Source of the DNA: Pseudomonas protegens
GTDB lineage: Bacteria; Pseudomonadota; Gammaproteobacteria; Pseudomonadales; Pseudomonadaceae
Length of the DNA: 64,000 bases
NCBI RefSeq assembly: GCF_013407925.2
Contig: NZ_CP060201.1
Coordinates: forward strand, 1,054,001-1,118,000
Reading direction: 5' to 3'
This document shows, piece by piece, positions 53,961 through 63,515 of this stretch (the first letter of the stretch is position 1; each line of letters opens with the position of its first letter). The position numbers and the translations under genes were made by a program. Below the pieces are notes generated by a model. It saw nothing but the letters and a program-made list of their open reading frames with translations. It did not search any database and was not told where the DNA came from.

Positions 53961-54656
53961 TCAGGCCAGTGTTTGCAGGAACGCCGCGACCTTGGCCGCC
54001 GCTGACTCCAGATGCTGCTCATGGGTGTAACCGGAAGCCTTCAGAGGCTTGAGATCGTGATCAGCGGCGGTCAGCCAGTACAGCTCGATACTGGGTGCCA
54101 GGGTGTAGGCCTCGACCGCCTGGCGATTGCCCAGGGCGTCGCGCTCGCCCTGTACGATCAGGCTCGGCGTCGCCAGTTCGGCCAGATGCGCCACCCGCGG
54201 TTTCTCCGGCTTGCCGGCCGCATAGAAGGGATAACCCAGGCACACCAGGGCATCGGCCGCCAGTTCGTCGGCCAGCAGACTGGCCATGCGCCCGCCCATG
54301 GACTTGCCGCCCAGCGCCAGGACCCCAGTGACATAAGGTCGCACCGCAGCCTGCACCTCACGCCAGCATTGCAGGAGTTTGGCCGCTGGGTTGGGCGGCC
54401 GCTTGCCGCCGTCCAGGCGCCGCTGGGCCATGTAGGGAAACTCGAAGCGCAAGACGTTCACCCCATGCCTGGCAAGGCGTGCAGCGATGTCGTTCATGAA
54501 CCCGCTGTCCATCGGCGCGCCGGCACCGTGGGCCAGGATCAGCGTCGGTGCTTGCAACGGGTCGGTAACAGCGGCGACCTCCCATAACCAGCCGCGTTCC
54601 TGCACGCACTGCGCCCATTGATCCCCGTCAATACTGGCCTTGTGCTCATTGCTCAT
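53961..54656 (-). CDS. Alpha/beta hydrolase (Tex30/KANL3-like, COG3571 type)
   Basis: A 231-residue cytosolic hydrolase-fold protein. The oxyanion region is [19 protein letters not shown], the nucleophile elbow [15 protein letters not shown], the acid region [15 protein letters not shown] and the His in [15 protein letters not shown]. This matches the KANL3/Tex30-like group of small alpha/beta hydrolases. The substrate is unknown. It starts at an ATG at 54656, about 100 bp from the divergent first ccoN gene, so their promoters share this gap. The last codons adjoin a REP pair. Confidence 0.87.
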   Translation of the reverse strand: MSNEHKASIDGDQWAQCVQERGWLWEVAAVTDPLQAPTLILAHGAGAPMDSGFMNDIAARLARHGVNVLRFEFPYMAQRRLDGGKRPPNPAAKLLQCWREVQAAVRPYVTGVLALGGKSMGGRMASLLADELAADALVCLGYPFYAAGKPEKPRVAHLAELATPSLIVQGERDALGNRQAVEAYTLAPSIELYWLTAADHDLKPLKASGYTHEQHLESAAAKVAAFLQTLA

Positions 54657-54755
54657 GCTTGCCTCGCTTTTAGTCTGCCTATAACTCCAGACGAAGTGAG
54701 CGCGCCTTGCCGTGCGCAGTCGCTTTCACTTCAGCTGAACCGTGGATGGGGAACC

Positions 54756-56180
54756 ATGAACACTTCTATCAGTACCGCCTACAACTACAAGGTGGTCCGC
54801 CAATTCGCCATTATGACGGTGGTGTGGGGCATCGTCGGCATGGGGCTCGGGGTTTTTCTCGCTGCCCAGTTGGTCTGGCCTGAACTCAACTTTGACTTAC
54901 CGTGGACCAGCTTCGGCCGTCTACGTCCATTGCACACCAACGCCGTGATCTTCGCCTTCGGCGGCTGCGCGCTGTTTGCCAGCTCGTTCTACTCGGTGCA
55001 ACGCACCTGCCAGACTCAGTTGTTCGCGCCGAAAATCGCCGCGTTCTGCTTCTGGGGCTGGCAGTTGGTGATCCTCCTGGCGGCCATCAGCCTGCCATTG
55101 GGCTACACCAGCTCCAAGGAATACGCCGAACTGGAATGGCCGATCGATATCCTGATCACCATTGTCTGGGTGGCCTACGCCATCGTGTTCTTCGGCACCC
55201 TGATGCAGCGCAAGACCAAGCACATCTATGTGGGCAACTGGTTCTTCGGCGCGTTCATCATCACCGTGGCCATCCTGCACATCGTCAACAACCTGGAGCT
55301 GCCGGTGAGCTTCACCAAGTCCTACTCGGTGTATGCCGGTGCGACCGATGCGATGGTGCAATGGTGGTACGGCCACAACGCCGTGGGCTTCTTCCTGACC
55401 GCGGGCTTCCTGGGGATGATGTACTACTTCGTACCCAAGCAGGCCGAGCGTCCGGTGTACTCCTACCGCTTGTCCATCGTGCACTTCTGGGCATTGATCA
55501 CCCTGTACATCTGGGCCGGTCCGCACCACCTGCACTACACCGCGCTGCCGGACTGGGCTCAGTCTCTGGGCATGGTGATGTCCCTGGTACTGCTGGCTCC
55601 AAGCTGGGGCGGCATGATCAACGGCATGATGACCCTCTCGGGTGCCTGGCATAAGCTGCGCAGCGACCCGATCCTGCGCTTCTTGGTGGTGTCCCTGGCG
55701 TTCTACGGCATGTCAACCTTCGAAGGTCCGATGATGGCGATCAAGACCGTCAACGCCCTCTCGCACTACACCGACTGGACCATCGGCCACGTACACGCCG
55801 GCGCTCTGGGCTGGGTGGCGATGATCTCCATCGGCGCGCTGTACCACCTGATCCCGAAAGTCTTTGGTCGCGAGCAGATGTACAGCGTCGGCCTGATCAA
55901 CACCCACTTCTGGCTCGCCACCATCGGCACCGTGCTCTACATCGCTTCGATGTGGGTCAACGGCATCGCCCAGGGCCTGATGTGGCGTGCGGTCAACGAA
56001 GACGGCACCCTCACCTACTCCTTCGTCGAAACCCTGGTGGCCAGCCACCCAGGCTTCATCGTGCGACTGGTCGGTGGTGCGATCTTCCTCAGCGGCATGT
56101 TCCTGATGGCTTACAACACCTGGCGCACGGTGCGTGCCGCAGTGCCAGCCGAAGTCAACGCCGCTGCGCAGATGGCCTGA
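54756..56180 (+). CDS. ccoN: cbb3-type cytochrome c oxidase subunit I CcoN (first operon)
   Basis: Catalytic subunit with heme b and the heme b3-CuB centre; 474 residues, 12 TM helices. Conserved segments include [20 protein letters not shown] (low-spin heme His), [20 protein letters not shown] (CuB His), [20 protein letters not shown] (the two CuB His) and [19 protein letters not shown] (heme His). The ATG at 54756 is preceded by GGGGA. No ANR-type TTGAT-N4-ATCAA site is visible in the 99-bp upstream gap. By position away from ccoG this operon corresponds to cbb3-2 of the usual Pseudomonas naming. Confidence 0.97.
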   Translation: MNTSISTAYNYKVVRQFAIMTVVWGIVGMGLGVFLAAQLVWPELNFDLPWTSFGRLRPLHTNAVIFAFGGCALFASSFYSVQRTCQTQLFAPKIAAFCFWGWQLVILLAAISLPLGYTSSKEYAELEWPIDILITIVWVAYAIVFFGTLMQRKTKHIYVGNWFFGAFIITVAILHIVNNLELPVSFTKSYSVYAGATDAMVQWWYGHNAVGFFLTAGFLGMMYYFVPKQAERPVYSYRLSIVHFWALITLYIWAGPHHLHYTALPDWAQSLGMVMSLVLLAPSWGGMINGMMTLSGAWHKLRSDPILRFLVVSLAFYGMSTFEGPMMAIKTVNALSHYTDWTIGHVHAGALGWVAMISIGALYHLIPKVFGREQMYSVGLINTHFWLATIGTVLYIASMWVNGIAQGLMWRAVNEDGTLTYSFVETLVASHPGFIVRLVGGAIFLSGMFLMAYNTWRTVRAAVPAEVNAAAQMA

Positions 56181-56190
56181 GGAGTTCGCC

Positions 56191-56799
56191 ATGAAACACG
56201 AAACGATTGAAAAAAACGTCGGCCTGCTGATGCTGCTGATGGTCTTCGCGGTGAGCATCGGCGGTCTGACCCAGATCGTCCCGCTGTTCTTCCAGGACGT
56301 CACCAACAAGCCGGTGGAAGGCATGAAGCCCTACACCGCGCTGCAACTGGAAGGCCGCGACATCTACATCCGCGAAGGCTGCGTACAGTGCCACTCGCAG
56401 ATGATCCGTCCGTTCCGCGCCGAAACCGAACGCTATGGCCACTACTCGGTAGCCGGTGAGAGCGTCTGGGACCATCCGTTCCTGTGGGGCTCCAAGCGTA
56501 CCGGTCCGGACCTGGCCCGGGTGGGCGGCCGCTACTCCGATGACTGGCACCGCGCGCACCTGTACAACCCGCGCAACGTCGTGCCCGAGTCGAAGATGCC
56601 GGCCTATCCATGGCTGGTGAACGCACCGGTGGATAGCAGCCATACCGAAACCAAGCTCAAGGTCATGCGCACCCTGGGTGTGCCGTACACCGACGAAGAT
56701 ATCGCCGGCGCTACCGCCACGCTCAAGGGCAAGACCGAGATGGACGCCCTGGTGTCCTACCTGCAAGTGCTTGGCACTGCGATCAAGAGCAAGAGGTGA
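56191..56799 (+). CDS. ccoO: cbb3-type oxidase subunit II CcoO (first operon)
   Basis: Membrane-anchored mono-heme cytochrome c, 202 residues. One N-terminal TM helix ([20 protein letters not shown]) is followed by a periplasmic domain with the heme c site CVQCH (Cys64, Cys67, His68) and an axial Met in [10 protein letters not shown]. The ATG at 56191 follows TGAGGAG. It differs from the second-operon copy mainly in the last 60 residues. Confidence 0.97.
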   Translation: MKHETIEKNVGLLMLLMVFAVSIGGLTQIVPLFFQDVTNKPVEGMKPYTALQLEGRDIYIREGCVQCHSQMIRPFRAETERYGHYSVAGESVWDHPFLWGSKRTGPDLARVGGRYSDDWHRAHLYNPRNVVPESKMPAYPWLVNAPVDSSHTETKLKVMRTLGVPYTDEDIAGATATLKGKTEMDALVSYLQVLGTAIKSKR

Positions 56800-56802
56800 G
56801 CC

Positions 56803-57033
56803 ATGGGTTTTGAACTCGATAGCGGCATGATCCGCGGGCTCGGGACCCTGGTGGTGATGATCGCCTTCGTCGGCCTGTCGATCTGGGTGTTCAACTCCAA
56901 ACGCAATCCCGAGTTTGCCCAGGCACGCCTGCTGCCCTTCGCCGACGACCCGATGCCGGGTGCGGCACCGGCCGGCAACACAACTGATGACGCTCAACCT
57001 CAAGAGCCTGCAACAAGGAGCATTCGGCCATGA
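56803..57033 (+). CDS. ccoQ: cbb3-type oxidase assembly subunit CcoQ (first operon)
   Basis: A 76-residue single-TM protein ([21 protein letters not shown], residues 6-26) with a short polar tail. CcoQ stabilises the core complex and its link to CcoP. It begins 3 bp after ccoO. The C-terminal 20 residues ([20 protein letters not shown]) are an extra tail lacking in the second copy. The end overlaps ccoP by four bases (ATGA, 57030-57033). Confidence 0.92.
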   Translation: MGFELDSGMIRGLGTLVVMIAFVGLSIWVFNSKRNPEFAQARLLPFADDPMPGAAPAGNTTDDAQPQEPATRSIRP

Positions 57034-57977
57034 CCACCTTCTGGAGTACGTGGATCTGCGTACTGACCATCGGCAGCCTGATCGGCCTGACCTGGCTGCT
57101 GGTTGGCACCCGCAAGGGTGAAACCAAGGGCAGCGTGGACCAGACCATGGGCCACGCCTTCGATGGCATCGAGGAGTACGACAACCCCCTGCCGCAATGG
57201 TGGTTCCTGCTGTTCGCCGGGACCCTGGTGTTTTCCGTGGGCTACCTGATCCTCTACCCGGGCCTGGGTAACTGGAAAGGCATCCTGCCGGGCTATGAAG
57301 ACGGCTGGACCCAGACCAAGGAATGGGAAAAGGAGATGGCCAAGGCGGACGTGAAGTTTGGTCCGATCTTCGCCAAATTCGCAGCCATGCCCGTGGAAGA
57401 AGTAGCCAAGGACCCGCAAGCACTGAAGATGGGCGGACGCCTGTTCGCCTCCAACTGCTCGGTGTGCCACGGCTCGGACGCCAAGGGTGCCTTCGGCTTC
57501 CCCAACCTGGCGGACGACAACTGGCGCTGGGGCGGCAGTGCCGACACCATCAAGGCCACCATCATGGGCGGCCGCATGGCAGCCATGCCGGCCTGGGGCG
57601 AAGTGCTCAAGGAAGCAGGCGTGAAGAACGTAGCGGCTTATGTCCGTCACGAACTGGCCGGCCTGCCTCTGCCAGCCGACAGCGACGCCGACCTGGTAGC
57701 CGGGCAGCAAGCGTTCAGCACCACCTGCGTGGCCTGTCACGGCGCCGACGGCAAGGGCACCCAGATCATGGGCGCGCCCGACCTGACCCAGCCGGCCGGC
57801 TTCATCTACGGCACCAGCCTGGCGCAACTGCAACAGACCATCCGTCATGGTCGCCAGGGCCACATGCCAGCGCAGAGCGAACTGCTCGGCAATGACAAGG
57901 TGCAACTGCTGGCCGCCTACGTGTACAGCCTGTCCCACCACAACAGCGACAAGCCACAAGCTGAAGGCGACAAGTAA
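57030..57977 (+). CDS. ccoP: cbb3-type oxidase subunit III CcoP (first operon)
   Basis: Di-heme membrane cytochrome c, 315 residues. Two TM segments ([39 protein letters not shown]) frame the conserved EEYDNPLP. The first heme site is CSVCH (Cys143-His147), the second CVACH (Cys233-His237), with later Met ligands in AAMPAWG and GHMPAQ. It receives electrons from soluble cytochromes and passes them to CcoO/CcoN. It is translationally coupled to ccoQ by the four-base overlap. Confidence 0.97.
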   Translation: MTTFWSTWICVLTIGSLIGLTWLLVGTRKGETKGSVDQTMGHAFDGIEEYDNPLPQWWFLLFAGTLVFSVGYLILYPGLGNWKGILPGYEDGWTQTKEWEKEMAKADVKFGPIFAKFAAMPVEEVAKDPQALKMGGRLFASNCSVCHGSDAKGAFGFPNLADDNWRWGGSADTIKATIMGGRMAAMPAWGEVLKEAGVKNVAAYVRHELAGLPLPADSDADLVAGQQAFSTTCVACHGADGKGTQIMGAPDLTQPAGFIYGTSLAQLQQTIRHGRQGHMPAQSELLGNDKVQLLAAYVYSLSHHNSDKPQAEGDK

Positions 57978-57985
57978 AAAATCAA

Positions 57986-58019
57986 CGGCAAGCTGCGAGA
58001 TTTCACTTGCAGCTTGCCG
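57986..58019. repeat. Inverted repeat after the first ccoP
   Basis: CGGCAAGCTGC (57986-57996) and GCAGCTTGCCG (58009-58019) are perfect complements with a 12-base loop. The AGCTTGCCGCTTGAAGC wording resembles dispersed repeats of Pseudomonas. No T-run follows, so it may be a processing site rather than a terminator. Confidence 0.6.
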
Positions 58020-58373
58020 CTTGAAGCTTTCCTCCCTGCCGCTTTGCGACCAAGTGTCGCACCCCTCTCCCCCGCCGCGTTTGCACTGATCCCAATCAGG
58101 TCTAAGCTTGCCCCGAAGTGGACTGGCAATGGCTGGTCACAGGCCATCGGTATCCCTGACGTTCGGAGCTTTCCTCAATGACAGGCCGCAAAGGCTGGTT
58201 TATACCGGCTGTCGACTGACTTACCGCCTGTCAGCTGATCCACGAGCTTCCACACACCCGGTTACAACTGACCTGACCCCCACGATTTTTTGTCCACTGC
58301 GACAGTTTGCCCGAGGACAATATTTGTCCCTACTCGGCATAGGGAAAGGCCGCAGAATCAGGCATGGAACGCA

Positions 58374-58387
58374 TTGACCCAGGTCAT
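58374..58387. promoter_or_regulatory. ANR/FNR-like site upstream of the second ccoNOQP operon
   Basis: TTGAC-CCAG-GTCAT matches the Anr/Fnr pattern (TTGAT-N4-ATCAA and its TTGAC/GTCAA variant) with one mismatch. It lies 86 bp before the second ccoN start, close to the distance expected for activation. A possible -10 (CATACT, 58417-58422) follows. ANR activation of one cbb3 operon is known in pseudomonads. Confidence 0.65.
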
Positions 58388-58472
58388 AGCGCGTTGCAAT
58401 GACCCCCTGCTTTCTCCATACTTGCGACCGATTTTTATCCCTAATAAAACACCCAAACCGTGGAACCTTAGA

Positions 58473-59915
58473 ATGAGCACAGCAATCAGTCCGACTGCTT
58501 ATAACTATAAGGTAGTCCGCCAGTTCGCCATCATGACGGTGGTCTGGGGGATCCTTGGCATGGGGCTCGGTGTCTTCATCGCGTCGCAACTGGTCTGGCC
58601 GGAGTTGAACTTCGGTCTGCCATGGACGACCTTTGGACGCCTGCGCCCGCTGCACACCAACCTGGTAATTTTCGCCTTCGGTGGATGTGCATTGTTTGCC
58701 ACCTCCTACTATGTCGTGCAGCGAACCTGCCAGACGCGACTGATTTCCGACAGCCTCGCGGCCTTCACCTTCTGGGGCTGGCAAGCGGTGATCGTCGGCG
58801 CGATCGTGACCCTGCCACTGGGTTACACCACCACCAAGGAATACGCCGAACTGGAATGGCCCCTGGCTATCCTGCTGGCGATCGTCTGGGTCACCTACGG
58901 CCTGGTGTTCTTTGGCACCATCACCAAGCGCAAGACCAAGCACATCTACGTCGGCAACTGGTTCTACGGTGCCTTCATCGTGGTCACCGCGATGCTGCAC
59001 ATCGTCAACCACGCCTCCCTGCCGGTCAGCTTCTTCAAGTCCTACTCGGCCTACGCCGGTGCGACTGACGCGATGATCCAGTGGTGGTACGGCCACAACG
59101 CCGTGGGCTTCTTCCTGACCACCGGCTTCCTGGGGATGATGTACTACTTCGTACCCAAGCAGGCCGAGCGTCCGATCTACTCCTATCGCCTGTCCATCGT
59201 GCACTTCTGGGCGCTGATCACCCTGTACATCTGGGCCGGTCCGCACCACCTGCACTACACCGCACTGCCGGACTGGGCGCAGTCCCTGGGCATGGCCATG
59301 TCGATCATCCTGCTGGCTCCGAGCTGGGGCGGCATGATCAACGGCATGATGACCCTGTCGGGCGCCTGGCATAAGCTGCGCACCGACCCGATCCTGCGGT
59401 TCCTGGTGGTGTCCCTGGCGTTCTACGGCATGTCGACCTTCGAAGGTCCGATGATGGCGATCAAGACCGTCAACTCGCTGTCGCACTACACCGACTGGAC
59501 CATCGGCCACGTACACGCCGGCGCTCTGGGCTGGGTAGCGATGATCTCCATCGGCGCCCTGTACCACCTGATCCCGAAAGTCTTCGGCCGTCAGCAGATG
59601 CACAGCATCGGCCTGATCAACACCCACTTCTGGCTGGCGACCATCGGTACCGTGCTGTACATCGCCTCGATGTGGGTCAACGGCATCACTCAGGGCCTGA
59701 TGTGGCGTGCAATCAACGATGACGGCACCCTCACCTACTCCTTCGTCGAAGCGCTGCAAGCCAGTCACCCGGGCTTTATCGTCCGCGCCCTGGGCGGTGC
59801 GTTCTTCGCCACCGGCATGCTGATCATGGCGTACAACGTGTTCCGCACCGTTCGCGCCTCGAACCCGGCTGAAGCTGAAGCCGCCGCTCAGATCGCTGTA
59901 GTTGGAGCTCACTGA
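58473..59915 (+). CDS. ccoN: cbb3-type cytochrome c oxidase subunit I CcoN (second operon)
   Basis: Paralog of the 54756 gene, 480 residues with the same heme and CuB histidines ([60 protein letters not shown]). Large parts of the middle are nearly identical even at DNA level to the first copy, whereas the first 300 bases and the C-terminus differ. It is the copy next to ccoG and behind an ANR-like site, so it would be the oxygen-limited oxidase here. The stop overlaps the ccoO start by one base. Confidence 0.97.
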   Translation: MSTAISPTAYNYKVVRQFAIMTVVWGILGMGLGVFIASQLVWPELNFGLPWTTFGRLRPLHTNLVIFAFGGCALFATSYYVVQRTCQTRLISDSLAAFTFWGWQAVIVGAIVTLPLGYTTTKEYAELEWPLAILLAIVWVTYGLVFFGTITKRKTKHIYVGNWFYGAFIVVTAMLHIVNHASLPVSFFKSYSAYAGATDAMIQWWYGHNAVGFFLTTGFLGMMYYFVPKQAERPIYSYRLSIVHFWALITLYIWAGPHHLHYTALPDWAQSLGMAMSIILLAPSWGGMINGMMTLSGAWHKLRTDPILRFLVVSLAFYGMSTFEGPMMAIKTVNSLSHYTDWTIGHVHAGALGWVAMISIGALYHLIPKVFGRQQMHSIGLINTHFWLATIGTVLYIASMWVNGITQGLMWRAINDDGTLTYSFVEALQASHPGFIVRALGGAFFATGMLIMAYNVFRTVRASNPAEAEAAAQIAVVGAH

Positions 59916-60523
59916 TGAAGCACGAAGTAGTCGAGAAGAACATTGGCCTGCTGGCCTTCTTCATGGTCATCGCCGTCAGCATTGGCGGCCTGACCCAGAT
60001 CGTCCCGCTGTTCTTCCAGGACGTCACCAACAAGCCGGTGGAAGGCATGAAGCCGCGCACCGCCCTGGAACTGGAAGGCCGCGACGTGTACATCGCCAAC
60101 GGCTGTGTCGGCTGCCACTCGCAGATGATCCGTCCGTTCCGTGCTGAAACCGAACGTTATGGCCACTACTCGGTGGCCGGTGAAAGCGTCTGGGATCACC
60201 CGTTCCTGTGGGGTTCCAAGCGTACCGGTCCGGACCTGGCCCGAGTGGGCGGTCGCTACTCCGATGACTGGCAGCGTGCGCACCTGTACAACCCGCGCAA
60301 CGTGGTCCCCGAGTCGAAGATGCCGGCTTATCCGTTCCTCGTAGAAAACAAGCTCGACGGCAAAGACACCGCGAAGAAAATGGAAGTCTTGCGCAAGCTC
60401 GGCGTCCCTTACACCGACGAAGACATCGCCGGCGCCAAGGATGCTGTGAAGGGCAAAACCGAAATGGACGCGCTGGTAGCCTATCTGCAAGGCCTGGGCA
60501 CCATCATCAAAAGCAAACGGTGA
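59915..60523 (+). CDS. ccoO: cbb3-type oxidase subunit II CcoO (second operon)
   Basis: A 202-residue mono-heme cytochrome c subunit. The TM helix is [20 protein letters not shown] and the heme site CVGCH is at Cys64-His68, where the first copy has CVQCH. The axial-ligand loop [17 protein letters not shown] differs from the first copy after PAYP. Its start shares a base with the ccoN stop (TGATG). Confidence 0.97.
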   Translation: MKHEVVEKNIGLLAFFMVIAVSIGGLTQIVPLFFQDVTNKPVEGMKPRTALELEGRDVYIANGCVGCHSQMIRPFRAETERYGHYSVAGESVWDHPFLWGSKRTGPDLARVGGRYSDDWQRAHLYNPRNVVPESKMPAYPFLVENKLDGKDTAKKMEVLRKLGVPYTDEDIAGAKDAVKGKTEMDALVAYLQGLGTIIKSKR

Positions 60524-60528
60524 TCTAG

Positions 60529-60714
60529 ATGGATATCGGGATGATTCGTGGCCTGGGCACCCTTGTTGTGATGGTGGCCTTCATCGGCTTGGCGCTCTGG
60601 GTGTTCAGCCCCAAGCGCAAGTCCGAGTTTGAAGACGCAACCTTGCTGCCGTTCGCGGATGATCCCGACGCCATCAAGCACGTCGAGCAAGCTTCTAGGA
60701 GTAACAAAGAATGA
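60529..60714 (+). CDS. ccoQ: cbb3-type oxidase assembly subunit CcoQ (second operon)
   Basis: A 61-residue protein with one TM helix ([20 protein letters not shown]) and the polar tail [20 protein letters not shown]. It is 15 residues shorter than the first-operon copy. It begins 5 bp after ccoO and overlaps ccoP by four bases (60711-60714). Confidence 0.92.
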   Translation: MDIGMIRGLGTLVVMVAFIGLALWVFSPKRKSEFEDATLLPFADDPDAIKHVEQASRSNKE

Positions 60715-61688
60715 CTACGTTCTGGAGTCTGTACGTCACAGCCCTCAGTCTGGGTACCATCTTCGCCCTGACCTGGCTGCTGCTGTCGACCCGCAAGGGC
60801 CAGCGCGCCGAGCAGACCGACGAGACGGTCGGCCACTCCTTCGACGGGATCGAGGAGTACGACAACCCACTGCCGAAATGGTGGTTCATGCTGTTCGTCG
60901 GCACCATCGTCTTCGCCCTGGGTTACCTGGTGCTGTACCCGGGCCTGGGCAACTGGAAAGGCGTCCTGCCGGGCTACAACTACCTGGATAACGAGAAGCA
61001 GACCCCATTCGCCAACGGCCAGTCCGGCTGGACCGGCGTGCACGAGTGGGAAAAGGAAATGGCCAAGTCGGATGCCAAGTTTGGTCCGATCTTCGCCAAA
61101 TACGCTGCGATGCCTATCGAAGAAGTGGCCAAGGACCCGCAAGCCCTGAAAATGGGCGGTCGCCTGTTCGCTTCCAACTGCTCGGTCTGCCACGGCTCCG
61201 ACGCCAAGGGCGCCTATGGCTTCCCCAACCTGACCGACGCCGACTGGCGCTGGGGTGGCGAGCCGGAGACCATCAAGGCCACCATCATGGGCGGTCGCCA
61301 CGCGGTGATGCCGGCCTGGCTGGACGCGATCAAGGAACAAGGCGTCAGCGACGTTGCCGCTTATGTCCTGACCAACCTCGACGGTCGCAAGCTGCCGGAA
61401 GGCATCAAGGCCGACCCGGTCAATGGCCAGAAACTGTTCGCCGCCAACTGCGCGGTCTGCCACGGTCCGGAGGGCAAAGGCACCCCAGCCATGGGCGCGC
61501 CCAACCTGACCCACCCGGCAGCCTTCATCTACGGTTCGAGCTTTGCGCAACTGCAGCAGACCATTCGTTACGGCCGTCAGGGCGTGATGCCTGCGCAGGA
61601 ACAACTGCAAGGCAACGACAAGGTTCACCTGCTGGCGGCTTATGTCTACAGCCTGTCCCACGGTGACAAGCAGGCCGACGCCGAGTAA
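60711..61688 (+). CDS. ccoP: cbb3-type oxidase subunit III CcoP (second operon)
   Basis: A 325-residue di-heme cytochrome with heme sites CSVCH and CAVCH. It resembles the first CcoP but carries about ten extra residues before the first heme domain ([18 protein letters not shown] in place of a short GYEDGW). The two TM helices and EEYDNPLP are kept. It ends at a strong terminator at 61714-61748 that also closes the operon before ccoG. Confidence 0.97.
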   Translation: MTTFWSLYVTALSLGTIFALTWLLLSTRKGQRAEQTDETVGHSFDGIEEYDNPLPKWWFMLFVGTIVFALGYLVLYPGLGNWKGVLPGYNYLDNEKQTPFANGQSGWTGVHEWEKEMAKSDAKFGPIFAKYAAMPIEEVAKDPQALKMGGRLFASNCSVCHGSDAKGAYGFPNLTDADWRWGGEPETIKATIMGGRHAVMPAWLDAIKEQGVSDVAAYVLTNLDGRKLPEGIKADPVNGQKLFAANCAVCHGPEGKGTPAMGAPNLTHPAAFIYGSSFAQLQQTIRYGRQGVMPAQEQLQGNDKVHLLAAYVYSLSHGDKQADAE

Positions 61689-61713
61689 GACCGACGCCTG
61701 AAAGCAACACCCG

Positions 61714-61748
61714 ACGGCCCCGCCAATCAACCTTGGCGGGGCCGTTTT
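61714..61748 (+). terminator. Terminator of the second ccoNOQP operon
   Basis: A 13-bp perfect stem: ACGGCCCCGCCAA (61714-61726) with TTGGCGGGGCCGT (61733-61745), loop TCAACC, then TTT. Confidence 0.95.
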
Positions 61749-61917
61749 GTTTGCGCCTGGCATCGAGTGATGCGCGACGGCGGATCAGCCTTTCCGGCAA
61801 CCCGGTCGCCAGGTTTCGACAATATGGCGGACGTCAAAACCTGCGGCGTACACCTGCCCGCTCCCCGGAAGAATTGAACGGCGCGACGGGCAAAAGAGTC
61901 CATAATCCACAAGTCAA

Positions 61918-61931
61918 TTGATTCAAGTCAT
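61918..61931. promoter_or_regulatory. ANR/FNR-like site upstream of ccoG
   Basis: TTGAT-TCAA-GTCAT matches the Anr pattern with one mismatch in the right half (ATCAA or GTCAA expected). It is 148 bp upstream of the ccoG start. It suggests that maturation genes respond to low oxygen as well. Confidence 0.6.
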
Positions 61932-62078
61932 TACACCATCAGTTGATTTCTCCCAACGCGACCAAAGGTCGCACCCTTGCGCTAGAGCTACAGGCGTATC
62001 ATTGCGCCACTGCAACACCCCTTTTGACCGCGGTCGGCACGTACTGACCGAGGCATTTTTCCACTGCCGTGGGATGCA

Positions 62079-63497
62079 ATGATGAGCAACCAGATTCCCG
62101 TACAAGACGTTACCCCGCCTGCCAAAAACGCGACCAACAGCGTCGATCTCTACGCCTCCAGGGAAAAAATCTACACCCGCGCCTTCACCGGCCTGTTCCG
62201 CAATCTGCGCATGCTTGGCGGCGCCGGATTGTTCCTCCTGTACTTCGGCACCGTGTGGCTCAACTGGGGCGGCCACCAGGCGGTCTGGTGGAACCTGCCG
62301 GAGCGCAAGTTCTTCATCTTTGGCGCCACGTTCTGGCCCCAGGATTTCATCCTGCTCTCGGGCCTGTTGATCATTGCCGCCTTTGGCCTGTTCTTCATCA
62401 CCGTCTATGCCGGACGTATCTGGTGCGGCTACACCTGTCCGCAGAGCGTCTGGACCTGGATCTTCATGTGGTGCGAAAAGGTCACCGAAGGCGACCGCAA
62501 CCAGCGCATCAAGCTGGACAAGGCGCCCATGAGCGCCAACAAATTCCTGCGCAAGCTGAGCAAGCACAGCCTCTGGCTGCTGATCGGCTTCGTCACCGGC
62601 ATGACCTTCGTCGGCTACTTCTCGCCGATCCGTGAACTGGTCATCGACTTCTTCACCGGCCAGGCCGATGGCTGGTCGTATTTCTGGGTCGGTTTCTTCA
62701 CCCTGGCCACCTACGGCAACGCCGGTTGGCTGCGCGAGCAAGTGTGCATCTACATGTGCCCCTACGCGCGCTTCCAGAGCGTGATGTTCGACAAGGACAC
62801 CCTGATCGTCTCCTACGACCCGCGCCGTGGCGAAAGCCGTGGTCCGCGCAAGAAAGGCGCCGACTACAAGGCCCAGGGCCTGGGCGACTGCATCGACTGC
62901 ACCATGTGCGTCCAGGTCTGCCCGACCGGCATCGACATCCGCGACGGCCTGCAGATCGAATGCATCGGCTGCGCTGCCTGCATCGACGCCTGCGACAGCA
63001 TCATGGACAAGATGGAGTATCCGCGCGGGCTCATCAGCTACACCACCGAGCACAACCTCTCCGGACAGAAAACCCATAAACTGCGCCCACGCCTGATTGG
63101 CTACGCCCTGGTGCTGCTGGCCATGATCAGCCTGCTGATCACCGCGTTCTTCATGCGCTCGCTGGTGGGTTTCGATGTCAGCAAGGACCGCGTGCTGTAC
63201 CGCGAGAACGCCGAAGGGCGGATCGAGAACGTCTACAGCCTGAAGATCATGAACAAGGACCAGCGCGATCACACCTATGTGCTCGACGCCGCCGGCCTGC
63301 CGGACCTGAAGCTGCAGGGCAAGCGCGAAATCCACGTGGTGGCCGGCGATATCGTCAGCATGCCGGTGGAGCTGTCGATTGCTCCGGAACACCTGCCCTC
63401 GACCACCAACGAGGTGAAGTTCATCCTTGAGGATGCCGACGACAGCAGCGTCCACATTGAAGCCAAGAGCCGATTCATCGGCCCCCAAATCCGTTAA
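62079..63497 (+). CDS. ccoG: Cytochrome c oxidase accessory protein CcoG
   Basis: Membrane iron-sulfur protein of 471-472 residues needed for cbb3 assembly; described as a cupric reductase in related bacteria. Five or six TM helices occupy the first 250 and the 350-375 region (LFLLYFGTVWLNWGG, FILLSGLLIIAAFGLFFITV). Two ferredoxin-type cluster motifs follow: CIDCTMCVQVCPTG and CIGCAACIDACDSI. An earlier cysteine-rich part reads WCGYTCPQSVWTW and CIYMCPYARFQSVMF. The C-terminal domain is periplasmic. Two ATGs (62079, 62082) follow GGGATG and cannot be told apart. Confidence 0.97.
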   Translation: MMSNQIPVQDVTPPAKNATNSVDLYASREKIYTRAFTGLFRNLRMLGGAGLFLLYFGTVWLNWGGHQAVWWNLPERKFFIFGATFWPQDFILLSGLLIIAAFGLFFITVYAGRIWCGYTCPQSVWTWIFMWCEKVTEGDRNQRIKLDKAPMSANKFLRKLSKHSLWLLIGFVTGMTFVGYFSPIRELVIDFFTGQADGWSYFWVGFFTLATYGNAGWLREQVCIYMCPYARFQSVMFDKDTLIVSYDPRRGESRGPRKKGADYKAQGLGDCIDCTMCVQVCPTGIDIRDGLQIECIGCAACIDACDSIMDKMEYPRGLISYTTEHNLSGQKTHKLRPRLIGYALVLLAMISLLITAFFMRSLVGFDVSKDRVLYRENAEGRIENVYSLKIMNKDQRDHTYVLDAAGLPDLKLQGKREIHVVAGDIVSMPVELSIAPEHLPSTTNEVKFILEDADDSSVHIEAKSRFIGPQIR

Positions 63498-63515
63498 GAG
63501 CCAAGAGAAGTGATC

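Larger units (their letters stand above)
57978..58472. other. 495-bp stretch between the two cco operons
   Basis: It contains an 11-bp inverted repeat just after ccoP (57986-58019), a weak FNR-like palindrome CTGATCCCAATCAG (58086-58099), and an ANR-like site near the second operon (58374-58387). Open frames in it are not convincing genes. Confidence 0.7.
61689..62078. other. 390-bp stretch between ccoP and ccoG
   Basis: It holds the terminator at 61714-61748 and an ANR-like site at 61918-61931. The rest shows no convincing gene; a short plus-strand frame of 62 codons lacks support. Confidence 0.7.
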
